Shown here: positions 22,204 through 34,298 of the stretch, in pieces | How positions within the stretch are numbered: position 1 is the first letter of the stretch | How the letters are laid out: each line of letters opens with the position of its first letter | NCBI GenBank assembly: GCA_015178975.1 | Contig: WHVD01000017.1 | Span: 186,001-250,000, forward strand | Reading direction: 5' to 3' | DNA from: Hysterangium stoloniferum | Lineage: Eukaryota; Basidiomycota; Agaricomycetes; Hysterangiales; Hysterangiaceae | Length of the DNA: 64,000 nucleotides | Translations under genes and position numbers: made by a program | Notes under the pieces: model-generated | What the model saw: the letters and a program-made list of their open reading frames with translations, nothing else | Database searches by the model: none | What the model was told of the DNA's origin: nothing

Positions 22204-25200
22204 CTACAATGTTGTTAATAGTCCGTGTCTATCCATTTCCAGTATCAAGGCCCGAATACAATCAGAAGGAATATCACCCATGAAATGTGTCATGAAGGAC
22301 ACAATATGAGCAACTTCAATAATGGTATGGCTTACAAAAGCTGGAAAAATTGGCATTCATACAACTAGAAGATGGAAGCACTCACCATCCTCCAAGAGGA
22401 TTTCAATCAGCATGCCACGGTGCAGGAGAGGTGGTTCGGGTAGATAGAATTGGCACAGTGCAATGAGGACGATCTGCAGCTTGAGGTTGGAAAAGTAGCC
22501 TGAAAGACGGTAATAAAAAGAGTCAATGCTGGATACAATTAAAGCATACCATATTTAGAAAAAGCTGCAAATAGTCTTACACCGGATAAAACAAATTCAT
22601 CGTTCTTGGCAGCAACGAGGGATGCACAATGATGTTCTAGGTTACAACGAGCAATTGAATCACGAAAGCAATCTTTGAAAACATAGCTAAAGAAAACTGT
22701 TGACTTGCGTCTCAAGGCACGCACCGTGTGCTGCGAGCTTGACCAGTAACTCTACAACATGTCTTGCATTGGATGGGTGTATATCCTCCAAAAGTTTAAC
22801 AATACTAGGAATAGCCCGCACAATGGCAGATCTAAATTCCGCTATGGTCGAGTGTCAGCTGGATTCCAATTGGATTTTGAGGCACTAAACCCTGGGCTGA
22901 AAGCTTCGCCAGCGCTGATGAAACATTTGGTCGACGATAGCACCGAGGGTCCTTTAGAAGTGCAACAATATCGGGGATAGCACGCGACACGGCAGCGTGA
23001 AATTCGGCTGGGGACAATGTCACTCGAAGTCCCATCCCATGATGATTCATTCACCGCACCTTGCTCTGAAAGCTTGGCCAGGGCCAATACTCCGTTTGAT
23101 CGAACAATGACGTCGGCGTTCTTCAAAAGTACAACAATGTCGGGGATGGCGCTCAAAATGGCAGACCGAAATTCGGCTGGGATCAAATGTCAGCTAGATT
23201 GCCATCCCATTGAGGCATCACACCTTGCTCGGAAAACTTGGCTAGGGCCGATGCTGCGCTTGAACGAACAAAGTCGTCAGTGTCCTTCAAAAGTGCAACA
23301 ATGTCAGGGATGGCAGTCGAAATGGCTGGCCGAAATGCGGCTGTGATCAAATGTCAGCAAGATTACCGTCCCAATGTGAGGCACTCCACCTTGCTCTGAA
23401 AGCTTGGCCAGGGCCGATACTCCGTTTGATCGAACAAAGGGCTCAGTCTCCTTCATTTGTGCAACAATGTCGGGAATGACACCCGAAATGGCGGCCCGAA
23501 ATTCAGCTGTGATAAATGTCAGATATGTTCTCATCCCATATCCGAGGCACAGCACCATATTCCGAAAGCTTGGCCAGTGGTGAATCAATATTTGATTGAC
23601 ACCATTGAGAGTCTCGCAAAAGTACGACAATGTCGGGGATAACATCCACAATAGCAGGTCGAAATTCAGCTGGGGGAAATGTCAGCTGGGTTCCTATCCA
23701 TTCTGATGCAAAGCACCTTGCTTTGAAAGCTTGGCCAGGGCCGATGCTGCGTTTGAACTAACAAAGACCTCAGTGTTCTTCAAAAGTGCAACGATGTCAG
23801 GAATGGCACGCGACACGGCAGCTCGAAATTCGGCTAGGGTCAAATGTCAGTCGGATTCCCATCCCATTGTGGTGCAACGCACATTGCTCTGAAAGCTTGA
23901 CCAGGGCCGATACTGCCTTTGAACCAACAAACACGTCAGTGTCCTTCAAAAGTGCAACAGTGTCGGAAATGGCATTCGAAATAGCAGGCCGAAATTCGGC
24001 TGTGAGCAAATGTCAACGATACTCCCATCCCATTATGAGGCACTTCACATTGTTCTGAAAGTTTTGCCAGGGCCGATACTGTATTTGATCGAGTAGATGA
24101 CCTGGAGTCCTTCAAAAGTGCAGTAATGGCGGGAATGGCACCCAAAATGGCACAGCGAAATTCGGCTGGGGTTAAACGTCAACTGGATTTCCGACCCGTT
24201 CTGATGCACCGCACCTTGCTCTAAAAGTTTGCCTAGGGGTGATACTGCGTTTGATCCAAGGGAGAAGTAGGGGTCCTTCAAAAGTGCCACAATGTCAGGA
24301 ACGGCCCCCGAAATGGCAGCTCGGAATTCGGCTGTGATCAATTGTCAGCTGGATTCCCATCCCATTGACAGACACCCCACCTTGTTTTGAAAGCTTGGCT
24401 AGGGCCGATACTCCCCAGGACCGAACGAAGTCATCAGAGTCTTTCAACAATATGAGAATGTTAGGAATGGCACCGGCAATGGCGGTGTGAAATTTGTCTG
24501 GAAACCCATCAATTATGGCAGTCTGCAAGAAGTCAGCACACTTACGAAACACATGGAGAGTAATCACCGCCTCTCCGAGAGCCAATTGTCCTTCACGCAC
24601 TCTGAGATTGAAGGTTGGTAAGGTGAGGCCAAAACTGTGAGCTTTCAAGTAGTTTGGACATTGGGAAATGAACAATATACGAAATAAAATATGAGGGCTC
24701 TTCACGTACATGCCACCGTTATCTGTTGAAGGATCTTGATACCTTCATGACGCCAAATGCTGTGAGTACTCTGTAAGAGATCTATAGTTGACCAGAGACG
24801 GCTCGCCGCGAATTGGGAGATCTGGTGCGTGTCGGGCTTATTGACTAGATCGCTGTTATATGTAATAGGGTGTGGTGGGGCAGAAGGGGGGACAGTCAAG
24901 GTTCGGAGTGGAGTTGAAGGGGGATTGTGCGGCGATGGCCGCATGCTGTCAGACAAACCTACAGCACCAAGTATGTGACCCCTGACAAGAGGAAGGAACT
25001 TCGCTATGGAGACTTGAGAAAAATGCTTCATGAAGAATCATTGGACTACCTTTCTCAGATAACTTGGCCAGCAGAAATGCTGCGCTTCGGCGAACGGGGG
25101 CAGAAGGGTCCTTCAAAAGTCCAACAATGTCAGGAATGGCACTCTCCATAGCAACTTGATATAGTGCTGTGTTCGGATTTCAGCTGGATTCACATCCATT

Positions 25201-28200
25201 ATTGAGGCACCGCACCTTCCTCTGAAAGCTTGGCCAGGACCGATACTGCGTTTGATCGAACGTCGGGGAAAGCGTGCTTTAAAAGTGCAACAATTGCGGG
25301 AATGGCATCCAAAATGGCAGCTCGAAATTCAGCTGTGGTGAAATGTGAGCTAGATTCTCACCCCACTGTGACGCATCCCACCTTGCTCTGAAAGCTTGAC
25401 CAGGGCCGATACTCCATCTGACCCAGCAGATTTGACCCAGACTTTTAAAAGTGCAACGATGTCAGGCATAGCATCCACAATGGCAGCTTGAAACTCAGCC
25501 ATGGTTGAAAGGTCAGTCTGAAATTCGACTGTGGCCAAATGTCACTTGGATTCCCATCGCATTATATGGGATCATACCTTGTTCTGAAAGCTTTGCCATG
25601 GTAGATGCTGCCCTTGATCGAACAGAGGACCTGGAATCCCACAAAAGTGCAGCAATGTCGGAGATCGCATTTGAAATGGCAGCTCGAAAGTCAGCTGTCA
25701 ATAAAAGTCAGCTGGGTTTTCATCCCAATATGAGGCAGCGAACCTTGGTCCGAAAGCTTGGCCAGTGCTGATACACCATTTGATCGAACAGATTTGTCGG
25801 AGTCTTTCAAAAGTATGACAATGTCGGGCATGGCATCCATAATGGCAGGTCGAAATATGGCTAGTGTCAAATGTCAGCTGGGCTCCCATCCCATTATGAG
25901 GCGCCGCACCTTGTTCCGAAAGCGTGGCCAGTGCTGATACACAGTTTGATCGAACGGATGCGTCGGAGTCTTTCAACAGTGTGACAATGTCGGGTACGGC
26001 ATCGACGATGGCAGGTCCAATTTCGGCTGGGTTCAAATGTCAGCTGGGTTCCCATCCCATGACGAGGCGCTGCCACCTTGTTTGGAAAGCTTGGCCAGTG
26101 CTGATAAACCATTTGATTGAACCCGTTCGTCAGTGTCCTTCAAAAGTGAAATAATGTCGGGAATGGCACGCGAAATGGCAACTCGAAATTCGGCTGTGAT
26201 TAAATGTCAACTGCATTCACATCTTATTATGAGACACCGCACCTTGTTCTGAAAGCTCCGCCAGGGCCGAGACTACGTTTACACGAACCCATCTGTAATT
26301 GCCCTTCAAAAGTGCAACAATGTTGGGAATGACATCAGCGATCGCAGGTCGGAATTCCCCTGTGATCACATGTCAGCTGGGTTCCCATCCCATGATGAGG
26401 CACGGCACCCTGCTCTGAAAACTTGACCAGGTTCGACACTGTATTTGAACGAACCCTGTGGTCAGTGTCCTTGAAAAGTGCAACAATGTCGGGAATGGCA
26501 TGCGAAATGGTAACTCGAAATTCGGCTGTGATTAAATGTGAGCGGGGTTCCTATCTTATTATGAGGCAACGCACCTTGTTCTGAAAGTTTCGCCAGGGCC
26601 GTCACTCCGGCTGCACGAACCCAGCTGCTAGTGTCCTTCAAAAGTGCAACGATGTCGGCAATGGCACCCGAAATCGCAGCTTGAAATTCGGCTGTGATCA
26701 AATGTCAGCAAGATTACCATCCCATTATGAGACACCGAACCTCGTTCTGAAAGCTTCGCCAAGGCCCATACTCCGTTTGATCGAACTGTGTCGTCAGAGT
26801 CCTTTAAAAGTCCAATAATGTGGGGAATGGCCCCACAAATACCAGTTGGGAAATTCACTGAAAACCGCTGCATATTATATCAAACTCCTTTTTCAATTCG
26901 CATACTCTTACCACATTTCACCAGTAATAGTTCTTCGGGATCAGTTCCATTTTGAAAGTGGTTGATCCTACATTGTGCTATTCTCTTTATCCACTCGTTT
27001 CCTTTTCCGATCGTGCCAATACGTTAGCTATATGTATTTGCATTCAGTGAAGAGGACAATTCACCTGCCATAACAGCCTTCCCTTCGAGTATTTTCTGGC
27101 AATCCTCTGGTCATCAATTAGTTTCCTTCCTGTAGCCATGACAAATGGCTTTACGAAGATGCCAGTATGCCAATATTACCTCTTCGCAGCTTGCACGTAG
27201 GTCCTCTTTCTCTGACAGCGCTCCATCAATAGCAGCCATCATCAATGTCTGTCGCTTGTAAGGTGCTGCACCCAGAGTGATCAGAGTTTGGATGTCTGAG
27301 TCTGTCGACACCCCTAGGTCACCCCCATGCATGTTTACCCTAATACCAATAAGTGCCGCCAACCCCAATGTCCTCAGGCAAGGCTGAAAACTGTCCAACC
27401 GATATAGGGGTCTCCCCACCTGTATCAGGGTCGTAAAGGGGGCAAGGTACCCTTCGTCTATCAGTTTGTCTGTTCGCGGCGACAGGAATCGGGACATTGC
27501 AAGGAGAGAAACTTCGGCAAGCTCTGCATCACGTACCGTGACGACGCCCGCGGTAACGTGAAAGCAACTTTCAAAGATTTTGCATAGTTTTTCCGTTACC
27601 GCTCGTTGGCACAAGACAATTCGCAACTGTTCACATGGTTTCGCACCTGCTACGGCCCTCAGTGCCTCCTGAACTGCCTCCTCCGACATAGATTTTTCCA
27701 TCACCCATGCCAGGACATCAGCCTCAAGTTCGGCCCGTTGAGGCTTGCGTTGTGCTTCGACCAAGAACCGAGAGAGGCTTTCTAGCCATTCGGAAATTCT
27801 AAATAGATATGTCCATGTTGATGAAAAAGACCCAAGATCGCCTGATCCGAACGTCCCATACTTTGCGCCTGCAGAGACGACCGGGAAAAAGCGTGACATT
27901 GTTGTCTGAAAGGGACAGGCGGGGGAAAACAAGGGAAATAACGTGCCGAGTATATATAACGCCATTCCGGATCCCGTCAAAAAAAAGCATAAGCACGCCT
28001 AAAGGTACGCTGCTATTCCAGGTGAATAAGACGAGACCTGCAGAAAAAAGAAAGAGAGCTAGTTGGATCAAAAGCGGGATGCCAGTAACAACTGACTCGA
28101 GGCGCCACTGCTGCGCTCTCTTAACACGAAGGAGACGTTCACATGCATCACTTGAGCGACTTCCTGGTGATACAGGAATATAGTTCGCTAGCCATTCCCT

Positions 28201-28815
28201 TGCAAGTACAGCACAAAGCGCACTGAAGAGGGTCAGACCGAGACTACTGAACCACAAATAGTTGACAACAAGGGAAGATTTGGAGACTTCAAAAGACGGA
28301 GAGGTAGTCGCAGCGAACTGATTTTGGAGTGTCTGAAGTATTTCCTGAAGAGGATCTACCTGCAAATCCTTCCTACTTTCGATCAGGAAAGCGGTAAGAA
28401 TCCCTCCAAATAATCCTGCCTGAGAAACTGTGAATTGAATCTCACATCAAAGGAGAATGAATTCAGTTTACAAATATGAGAAGCTCGTCGATACCAACTT
28501 GCAATGAATTGGCAAGTTCTTTGTCCTCTTTTTCGGTTTCCCTTAGATATAACGACCATATGGTTGAATCCGATTGAAAGTGCTTGGCATAGGGGTTGCC
28601 TTCCTCGCTATCTAGGCCATTACCGCCACTGGTTGCCGCCTTGGTTGGGCTTGAGGGAACCGTGGTAGGCCGCAGCGAAGGTTCACGATTGGTCGTTCCT
28701 GATGTTTCCGTTTGCGTGCTTCAGTTTAGAAAAGCGTAAAGTCTGTTGTAATACCTGCGGCAACTGATATCTGTGATTCAGCAGAGCTACTGTCTCCTGC
28801 ATACTGCGAAGACAT
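22204..28815 (-). CDS. DUF6535 membrane protein with 21-exon HEAT-repeat array
   Basis: Start ATG at 28815 (MSSQYAGDSSSAESQ). Intron 1 is 28754-28699, intron 2 is 28471-28420. The DUF6535 module contains FQSDSTIWSLYLRETEKED, LLIFAGLFGGILTAFLIES, LQEILQTLQNQF, a membrane pair near FSALCAVLAREWLANY, and LLIQLALFLFSAGLVLFTW. A helical linker follows (about 27820-27114, RISEWLESLSRFLVEAQ). From 26872 to 22860 come 21 HEAT units of consensus AEFRAAISGAIPDIVALLKD..VRSNGVSALAKLSEQ, each on its own exon. The last exons encode DCFRDSIARCNLEHHCASLV, YFSNLKLQIVLIALCQFYLP and a C-terminus GDIPSDCIRALILEMD before the stop at 22204. One frame change lies at a run of eight A (27977-27984), which may be a sequencing error or a lesion. 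The layout suggests a membrane-anchored solenoid, likely for protein binding. Function is unknown, and a role in recognition is inference only. Confidence 0.75.
22880..26880 (-). repeat. Tandem exon-intron array, period 166 bp
   Basis: The landmark AAGCTTGGCCAG (or a close variant) recurs at 22901, 23070, 23235, 23400, 23576, 23727, 23893, 24059, 24225, 24391, then 25061, 25226, 25392, 25588, 25754, 25920, 26087, 26253, 26419, 26585 and 26752. The modal step is 166 bp: a 117-bp exon (39 codons) and a 49-bp intron from GTGCGGTGCC to TGATCACAG. Introns are as similar to one another as the exons are. A non-HEAT insert interrupts the array at about 24500-25060. Confidence 0.9.
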
Positions 28816-29299
28816 CAGTTTGACTTAGGGTAGTTGGGCGCTTCAAATCCGAAGCACGTCAAGGGTGAGCTTCTTCACAATCGCAATCAACATTCCCACA
28901 GTCTCAAGGGCTACCGAGAGGCGGGGCGCTTCCACCGCGTGAGTGCCGCGCGTCCTGGACAATTATGTAGCAGAAATCATCTTCGTGAATAAAACACTAG
29001 TCTTCAAATTTATCTTCTTCTTAGTTTATACTTCAAAAGCAGAGTGAAATATTCTCTTGTGTATGACCTGAAATAAGCTTGTTGTGGCACGGTACATTGG
29101 CGGAAAGCTGATATTTTGATGAAGGTTTTCCTGTACCTAAAATTCAATTGCCCGTATGCTTATCACATTTTCCCCTGAAATCGACAGCAAGATCTGAATA
29201 TCAAGCCTTCTTAACTGCACCACACTTCAATCCCCTGAGTACCCCATTTCCCAACATTGGTTACAGAAAATAAAACAAATCGGAAGTCATGTCCAAAAT
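28816..29299. other. Upstream region of the DUF6535-HEAT gene
   Basis: No gene is seen. This is the presumed promoter side of the gene that starts at 28815. No convincing TATA box was identified. Confidence 0.3.
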
Positions 29300-31700
29300 A
29301 CAGCTCTAACCTTTGCAGAAAGCTTTTCTCCGACTCACATCCATCATCCTCCCCATTCGCCCATCATCGCAACCCAAAACTGAAATAGCCTAACGGCGTC
29401 AACTTAACAACCTGAGTTCCTTGGTTTTACACCATGTAGCAGAGGAACATTATCCACACTTTTATTTCCTCCCCTTACAAAAAGTGTGGATACCTTGAAT
29501 ATTAGTGTCGCGCAGCTTCCCACTTGTTCGGGAAGTTGGCGCATGCAGTCCCTTGTTTTGCTGTATGAGGAGGACAAATTTTCAAAGCTTAATGATGTCT
29601 CAAAGTCCTGTGGATGCACACCGAGTCCCCAGCCCCAACTATGACTGTGATATGGCCTGAGATCGGATGTGGTGTCCATGACCCTCCCTGCTAACTTGAC
29701 TATGGCCAGAGGTTCATGGCAGGTTTTTTCTCCTTAGCACTGAAAATTTCAAAGTGTCATTGCGGCTCCGTTATTTTTACATTCTCAAATAGACACCAAC
29801 TCGTCTGTCCAAACCTTTAGATGATTAGCAGACACTGGTATGTGGTGATTGTCGTTAGGAGCTCGATTATGAATTATGGCTAGAATCCTTACGAGCCCAC
29901 CTTTCCCGAATTTTTTGGCAAAATATCTCCTTCTTTCCCTTCGCAATACTCTGACTCCGTTGTTCTGAGCTCCGTAACAGCTGGCGAAACCAATGGAGGT
30001 AGGTCCTCGACACACCTTCGCCAGAAACCTCATCAGGTACCGCGTTCATGTCGTAGCTGCACGCACTCGGTTTGTTAGATGTAGGCATTGGTGAACCGGA
30101 GTTATACTCAGGTTAGTATAAGAATTGCTCCATTATGGTAGGCTGTGATAGATTAATATTGGCACTTCGCTTGTGCGGGAATCACTCTTTCTTGGTGGAT
30201 TCAATCTCGTTGCTATATCCGGGAAACTTGTCCGGTTCACATTCAAACTTGTTCTAATTGTGCGCTTCATGTTCAAGGTGTACGCTGCTTTTATCAAATT
30301 ATGTGCTTCACGTTTAACTCTATCAATACGCAGCCTAGGTTTCAGGACACTCGCAAGTTGCTCCAACAATTTCTTCCACTTCTTGAGATTGTCTGACACC
30401 AAAAACACACATGTCTGCTGGTAATTGTTTTGCGCTAACACCGCAAGAGTGTGGGAACCCAAGAGTTCTCGCGCAGGGCAATCCGCCATTTTTATTGTGC
30501 AAAAAGTGACATCACCCTGGAAAATATGAATGCAGTGGATACTGAGCTATGCTATGGTGCAGGACACATAGTCCTTTGTATTTTCACAAACATTGTATTT
30601 ATTGGGAACTTGCGCAGACCATAGTAAATATTGGAATATATAACTTGGCTTGTATCTATGTGTGGACTACTGGGTAAAAATATATCTACAGGGAAGAAAG
30701 GTTTGGAAGGGATGACAGAGATATTACTAAAGCCATGTTAAGTATATTCCAAAATATTCTTTAATATTCTAGGGATGTCAGGTTGATTACCAACAGTATT
30801 TTTCGCAACCCTTGTATTTTTCACAAATTTTAAGCACCTTAAAATCACCGGAATTATGGTAGATACTAGTCATAAGCGGAGATTAGATGCTCCATTGCAG
30901 AGCTTTTCTGAGAACCCCGGTATCGCTACCATGCTTAGAAATGGGCCACCACATTGGGTTTCATACTCGCGATTTGAAAATACCCCTTAAAGCTCGTGGA
31001 AAATACAAAGTTTGTGGATATTACAAAAATTCTCCGAAAGTGTTTATTTATTTATTTTACTTTATTGAATCTGTGTGGAATTTTATATACGGTAATTATA
31101 TTTCTCTGGGCATTTTCCAGATTAAGCTATCTAAATTTTTCGAAGTGTTCTCAATGCAAGAATACCTAGTGTGGACTATTGAGGGCCCACTAACATTAGA
31201 GCTCACACCCACAGAAGAATTCTTCAAATTTCTGAATCGCTTTCGGAAATTTGAGCATTTTCGGGCCCAACTCTTATATTCGCCATTGATTTTGAACAAA
31301 ATGACCAGGTTGAGAATTCTTAAGTCTTGTCGATGTGTGTGTCCTTGTGTTAATGTCTGCCCACCTTTTCCTTAATCCTGGTCACTCACTCATGGTACAG
31401 CACTGTTAGAATCTAAGGATCCCAAAGAACATATTTTATATTCCACCTTGAGATAGATACAACGGAAAACGAAGCACTACTCAATCACCGTACTTGCAGT
31501 CACGCTGTCTGCGTTCTGTGTTTACGCAGTTCCCCACAAATTGGGGCCTCCATGGTCACGCATAATGGCTGAGCTCACTAATCAATTCGCTATCTGTAAC
31601 AATGGGCACGGCTATCTGAAAAGACCGACGGGTAGTATCTCATGTCGTGAGTGGGAAAGCACTGTAGGAAGAGAAGGGACTTCACATGCGCCCTTAAAAT
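29300..31700 (+). repeat. Duplicated segment, copy 2
   Basis: Matches copy 1 (12015-20240) in direct orientation from ACAGCTCTAACCTTTGCAG to the region near CTTCACATGCG (31690). It lacks the copia element (empty site near 31045, TTCTCCGAAAGTG) and the ATCAC-flanked solo LTR (empty site near 31480). It contains about 430 bp (30440-30888) that copy 1 has lost or never had. Confidence 0.8.
29785..30489 (-). pseudogene. Unrecognised gene fragments in copy 2
   Basis: Minus-strand open stretches 30489-30133 (MADCPARELLGSHTLAVLAQ, FLVSDNLKKWKKLLEQLASV) and 30088-29785 (TSNKPSACSYDMNAVP, EVSGEGVSRTYLHWFRQLL) are paralogous to fragments at 13335-13960. Similarity between the copies is visible at protein level, which suggests a former coding gene. 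Family unknown. Confidence 0.35.
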
Positions 31701-32820
31701 AGTCGAAATAAAGTGATTTTCGCACTTATGTAATAAAAGTACCTTTAGGAAAAAAGGAACTTTATTTAAGTGCTTCAAAACAATGTCCTCAACGATCGAT
31801 CAATTGATCAAGATTGATCAATTTGTATCTTTCGAAAATGCACTGATTTCTAGTAGTAATAATGCCCGAAAATGTGCAATTTAGCACTTCTCCGAACTCC
31901 ATTTGCATTTATTTGTACTCCAACCGCACTTATTACAAGTGCAGCGCACTTCAAAAAAAAGTACTTTTTACACTGATTTTGCATTCATTCCGAATATGTA
32001 TATCCTGTATAATAAACAGCAAATACCCTAAGGCTCTATCTGGAACGTCCCAAATTGCAATGATAAATAGTCAGATTCTTGAAGGCCAGAAACCTTAGGC
32101 GATGATGTGTTTGTGACGAAAAAGTAGTGAAAATTGGATGCGACTGTTGACTAGCATAGAATTGAGGCAGTTGCCAATCTTGGCAATGATGGGGATGTGA
32201 GAATGAGACAGAACAGCACAACAAAAGAAAGAAAAAATGCAGTCTTGTGGAGCCTGTAGCACCAGGATGTACCGGTGCACGTAGTGTAATCGGTTAAGAT
32301 TTTTTCATCAACTAGAATAAAAATAATCAATGCTGCATACTAGCTGATAACTGGAAATACCGTTCTGTAACATGGTCCTTCTCCGGCTTGGTTTGGAAGC
32401 CTTCACTTTCGAGACCTCAGCGAAATATCAGTGAAGGACTTGAATGACCAAACAGTGCATACCTTTTTTTGGGCCACCAAACCAGAAGAGTTCATTGCAG
32501 TTACCTGAATTAATGTGTGATGCCTATGTATATACAGTACATAGGATAGATTATGTTGTACTGTAGCCACAGGCCAATTTAACACTACAGCTTTCCCTGG
32601 CAGATTGACTCTTCTTCAGCTCTGATGTGTGACCACATATGTATAGTATATTTTGATTAACATACCTTGTTTGCATTTTTTGACCGAGTATCTTGTAAGT
32701 TGGTGAATAATAAGATTAAATACGCTTACTAAAGTAATATCTTTGATGGTCTTGTATTGTTTTGGCTACATTTGATATAAATAAATAAAATATTGCTGTG
32801 AACATATTACTTACAGGAGG
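31701..32820. other. AT-rich non-coding stretch
   Basis: 31700-32000 is AT-rich with repeated GCACTT and AAGTACTTTT motifs in both orientations, perhaps a decayed MITE. A short minus-strand open stretch at 32585-32403 (VTAMNSSGLVAQKKVCTVW) has no recognised relative. Nothing else is supported. Confidence 0.25.
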
Positions 32821-32929
32821 TTCAGGAACAGTGGGTGGTTCCTTCCTTTTGATACTTTTGGAAGAGTGCAGTTGGGCAGACACATGTTGTAGAGGGGGCT
32901 AATCTAAGACAATCCAGTTCAAGGTTTTG

Positions 32930-33131
32930 CTCCTGGTCCTGCACCTCTTGTGACTTGTGAAGATCCATTCCTGGAGACTCCATGGAGTATTTCCTGGAAA
33001 TCACATCAGGTTCTGAACTATCTTCTGGACTAGTATCAAGATCCAGAATCCACTGGAACCTGACCCTCATCCCTCAGGTACCCTTCACCTCAAATCCCAT
33101 TCTGGTATTTTGCCCTCAACTAGACACCTTC
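32930..33131. repeat. Module shared with 53620-53815, preceding an LTR
   Basis: The block around ATCCAGAATCCACTGGAACC and CTGACCCTCATCCCTCA occurs here and at 53718-53760, each time ending directly at an LTR start (TGTTATGACC at 33132 and 53816). It may be the 3' internal end of an otherwise lost LTR element. Its minus strand is open in both copies (MRVRFQWILDLD). Confidence 0.5.
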
Positions 33132-33604
33132 TGTTATGACCCAGAACCCATCAGACTCTGCCCTTCCCCAGCTAGTATCTCCAAGTGTCTTTGGTCATTT
33201 ATCAACCTGGACTCCCTGTGTTTGTTCTAGATACTTTGGTCCATGGCCCAACTTTCACCAGATCATCCTCATCAACCCCTCTCTATGCCAATGTTCTGAC
33301 TTGCCTGGAACCTGTGGCCTTCCCAGAAATATGCACACTTAGTCATTATAGTGTTAGGATCCATTTCTGGATAGTATTAAATATCCATTGATATTCTACT
33401 CGCTTCCTTTGTTCCACATTTGGTAACCTGGTTGACAGATGCTCATTTGTTTGTTTATTGTTCTTGCTCTTATTCCCTGATCTGTCCCCATCCTTGTATC
33501 CTCATTTATCTGCCTTGTTATTATATCCTTAGTTTGGAAACAGTTCCAAATAGGTTTTATTATACTCTTGGATATGTAGTACATTATTGGAACAACTATA
33601 TAGT

Positions 33605-34257
33605 TGTTAAGAATGGAAAACTGACTGATGTTGGTAGATTGATGGGACCAAACGGAAGGACTTGGCTTCAGCTTATATGCTGTGCCCTTGCAAGTTACTG
33701 TCATATGTCCTTAAATTTCAGGCAGGTGGAAAACTAATCCTGTTGAATAGTTGTCTTGGCAAGTCACCGATTAGAAGCCAAAGGATAGTTGGGGGTCAAA
33801 AGGTCAGAGACCAAGAGTGAGCAAGTGCAAGCAAAGGCGAGGAGTGGGATATTTAGAGTGGGACTATGAGAGAGGTATACAAGTGTTCTGAGTTGATATT
33901 CTGATTGTCCTAATACTACGATACATTAGTGGGTTATATATGGAAGACTGGCACTTATCTGAACAAGAACAGAAGAAAGGAAAATACTAATGGAGAAGGT
34001 GGAACTACATATACATGCATAGAGTGACATGAAAATGGAGACCGACAGATGGAACAGTATAAATCTAGATGTAGACTACTATGGGGGCAGAAAAGGTGTA
34101 AACTGGTTGTATAGAATAAGGGGCAGATGGAAATACCAATTGGGAACAATGAAGGTGCTTAATGGGGTTAGTTGGGATACTGATGGTTTGTGAGTGACTG
34201 GAGTTTGTGTGGGGTCCAATTGGGACCAATAGTGTGCTGAGCACATGGGTCGTAACA
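33605..34257 (-). mobile_element. Nested solo LTR, TSD ATAGT
   Basis: 653 bp, inverted relative to the LTR it sits in. Plus-strand ends are TGTTAAGAATGG and GGTCGTAACA, and ATAGT lies at 33600-33604 and 34258-34262. It carries the inverted core CTTGGCTTCAGCTTATATGC. Confidence 0.9.
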
Positions 34258-34298
34258 ATAGTCTTCCATAGTCATGTACTTACACCTCAGTCTTAATC

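Noticed and set aside
22880..26880. Regular 166-bp spacing considered as CRISPR or satellite DNA
   Set aside because: The units contain coding exons with splice sites and a HEAT consensus. There are no unique spacers.
31700..32000. AT-rich block with inverted GCACTT motifs considered as a MITE
   Set aside because: No clear terminal repeats or target duplication could be defined.
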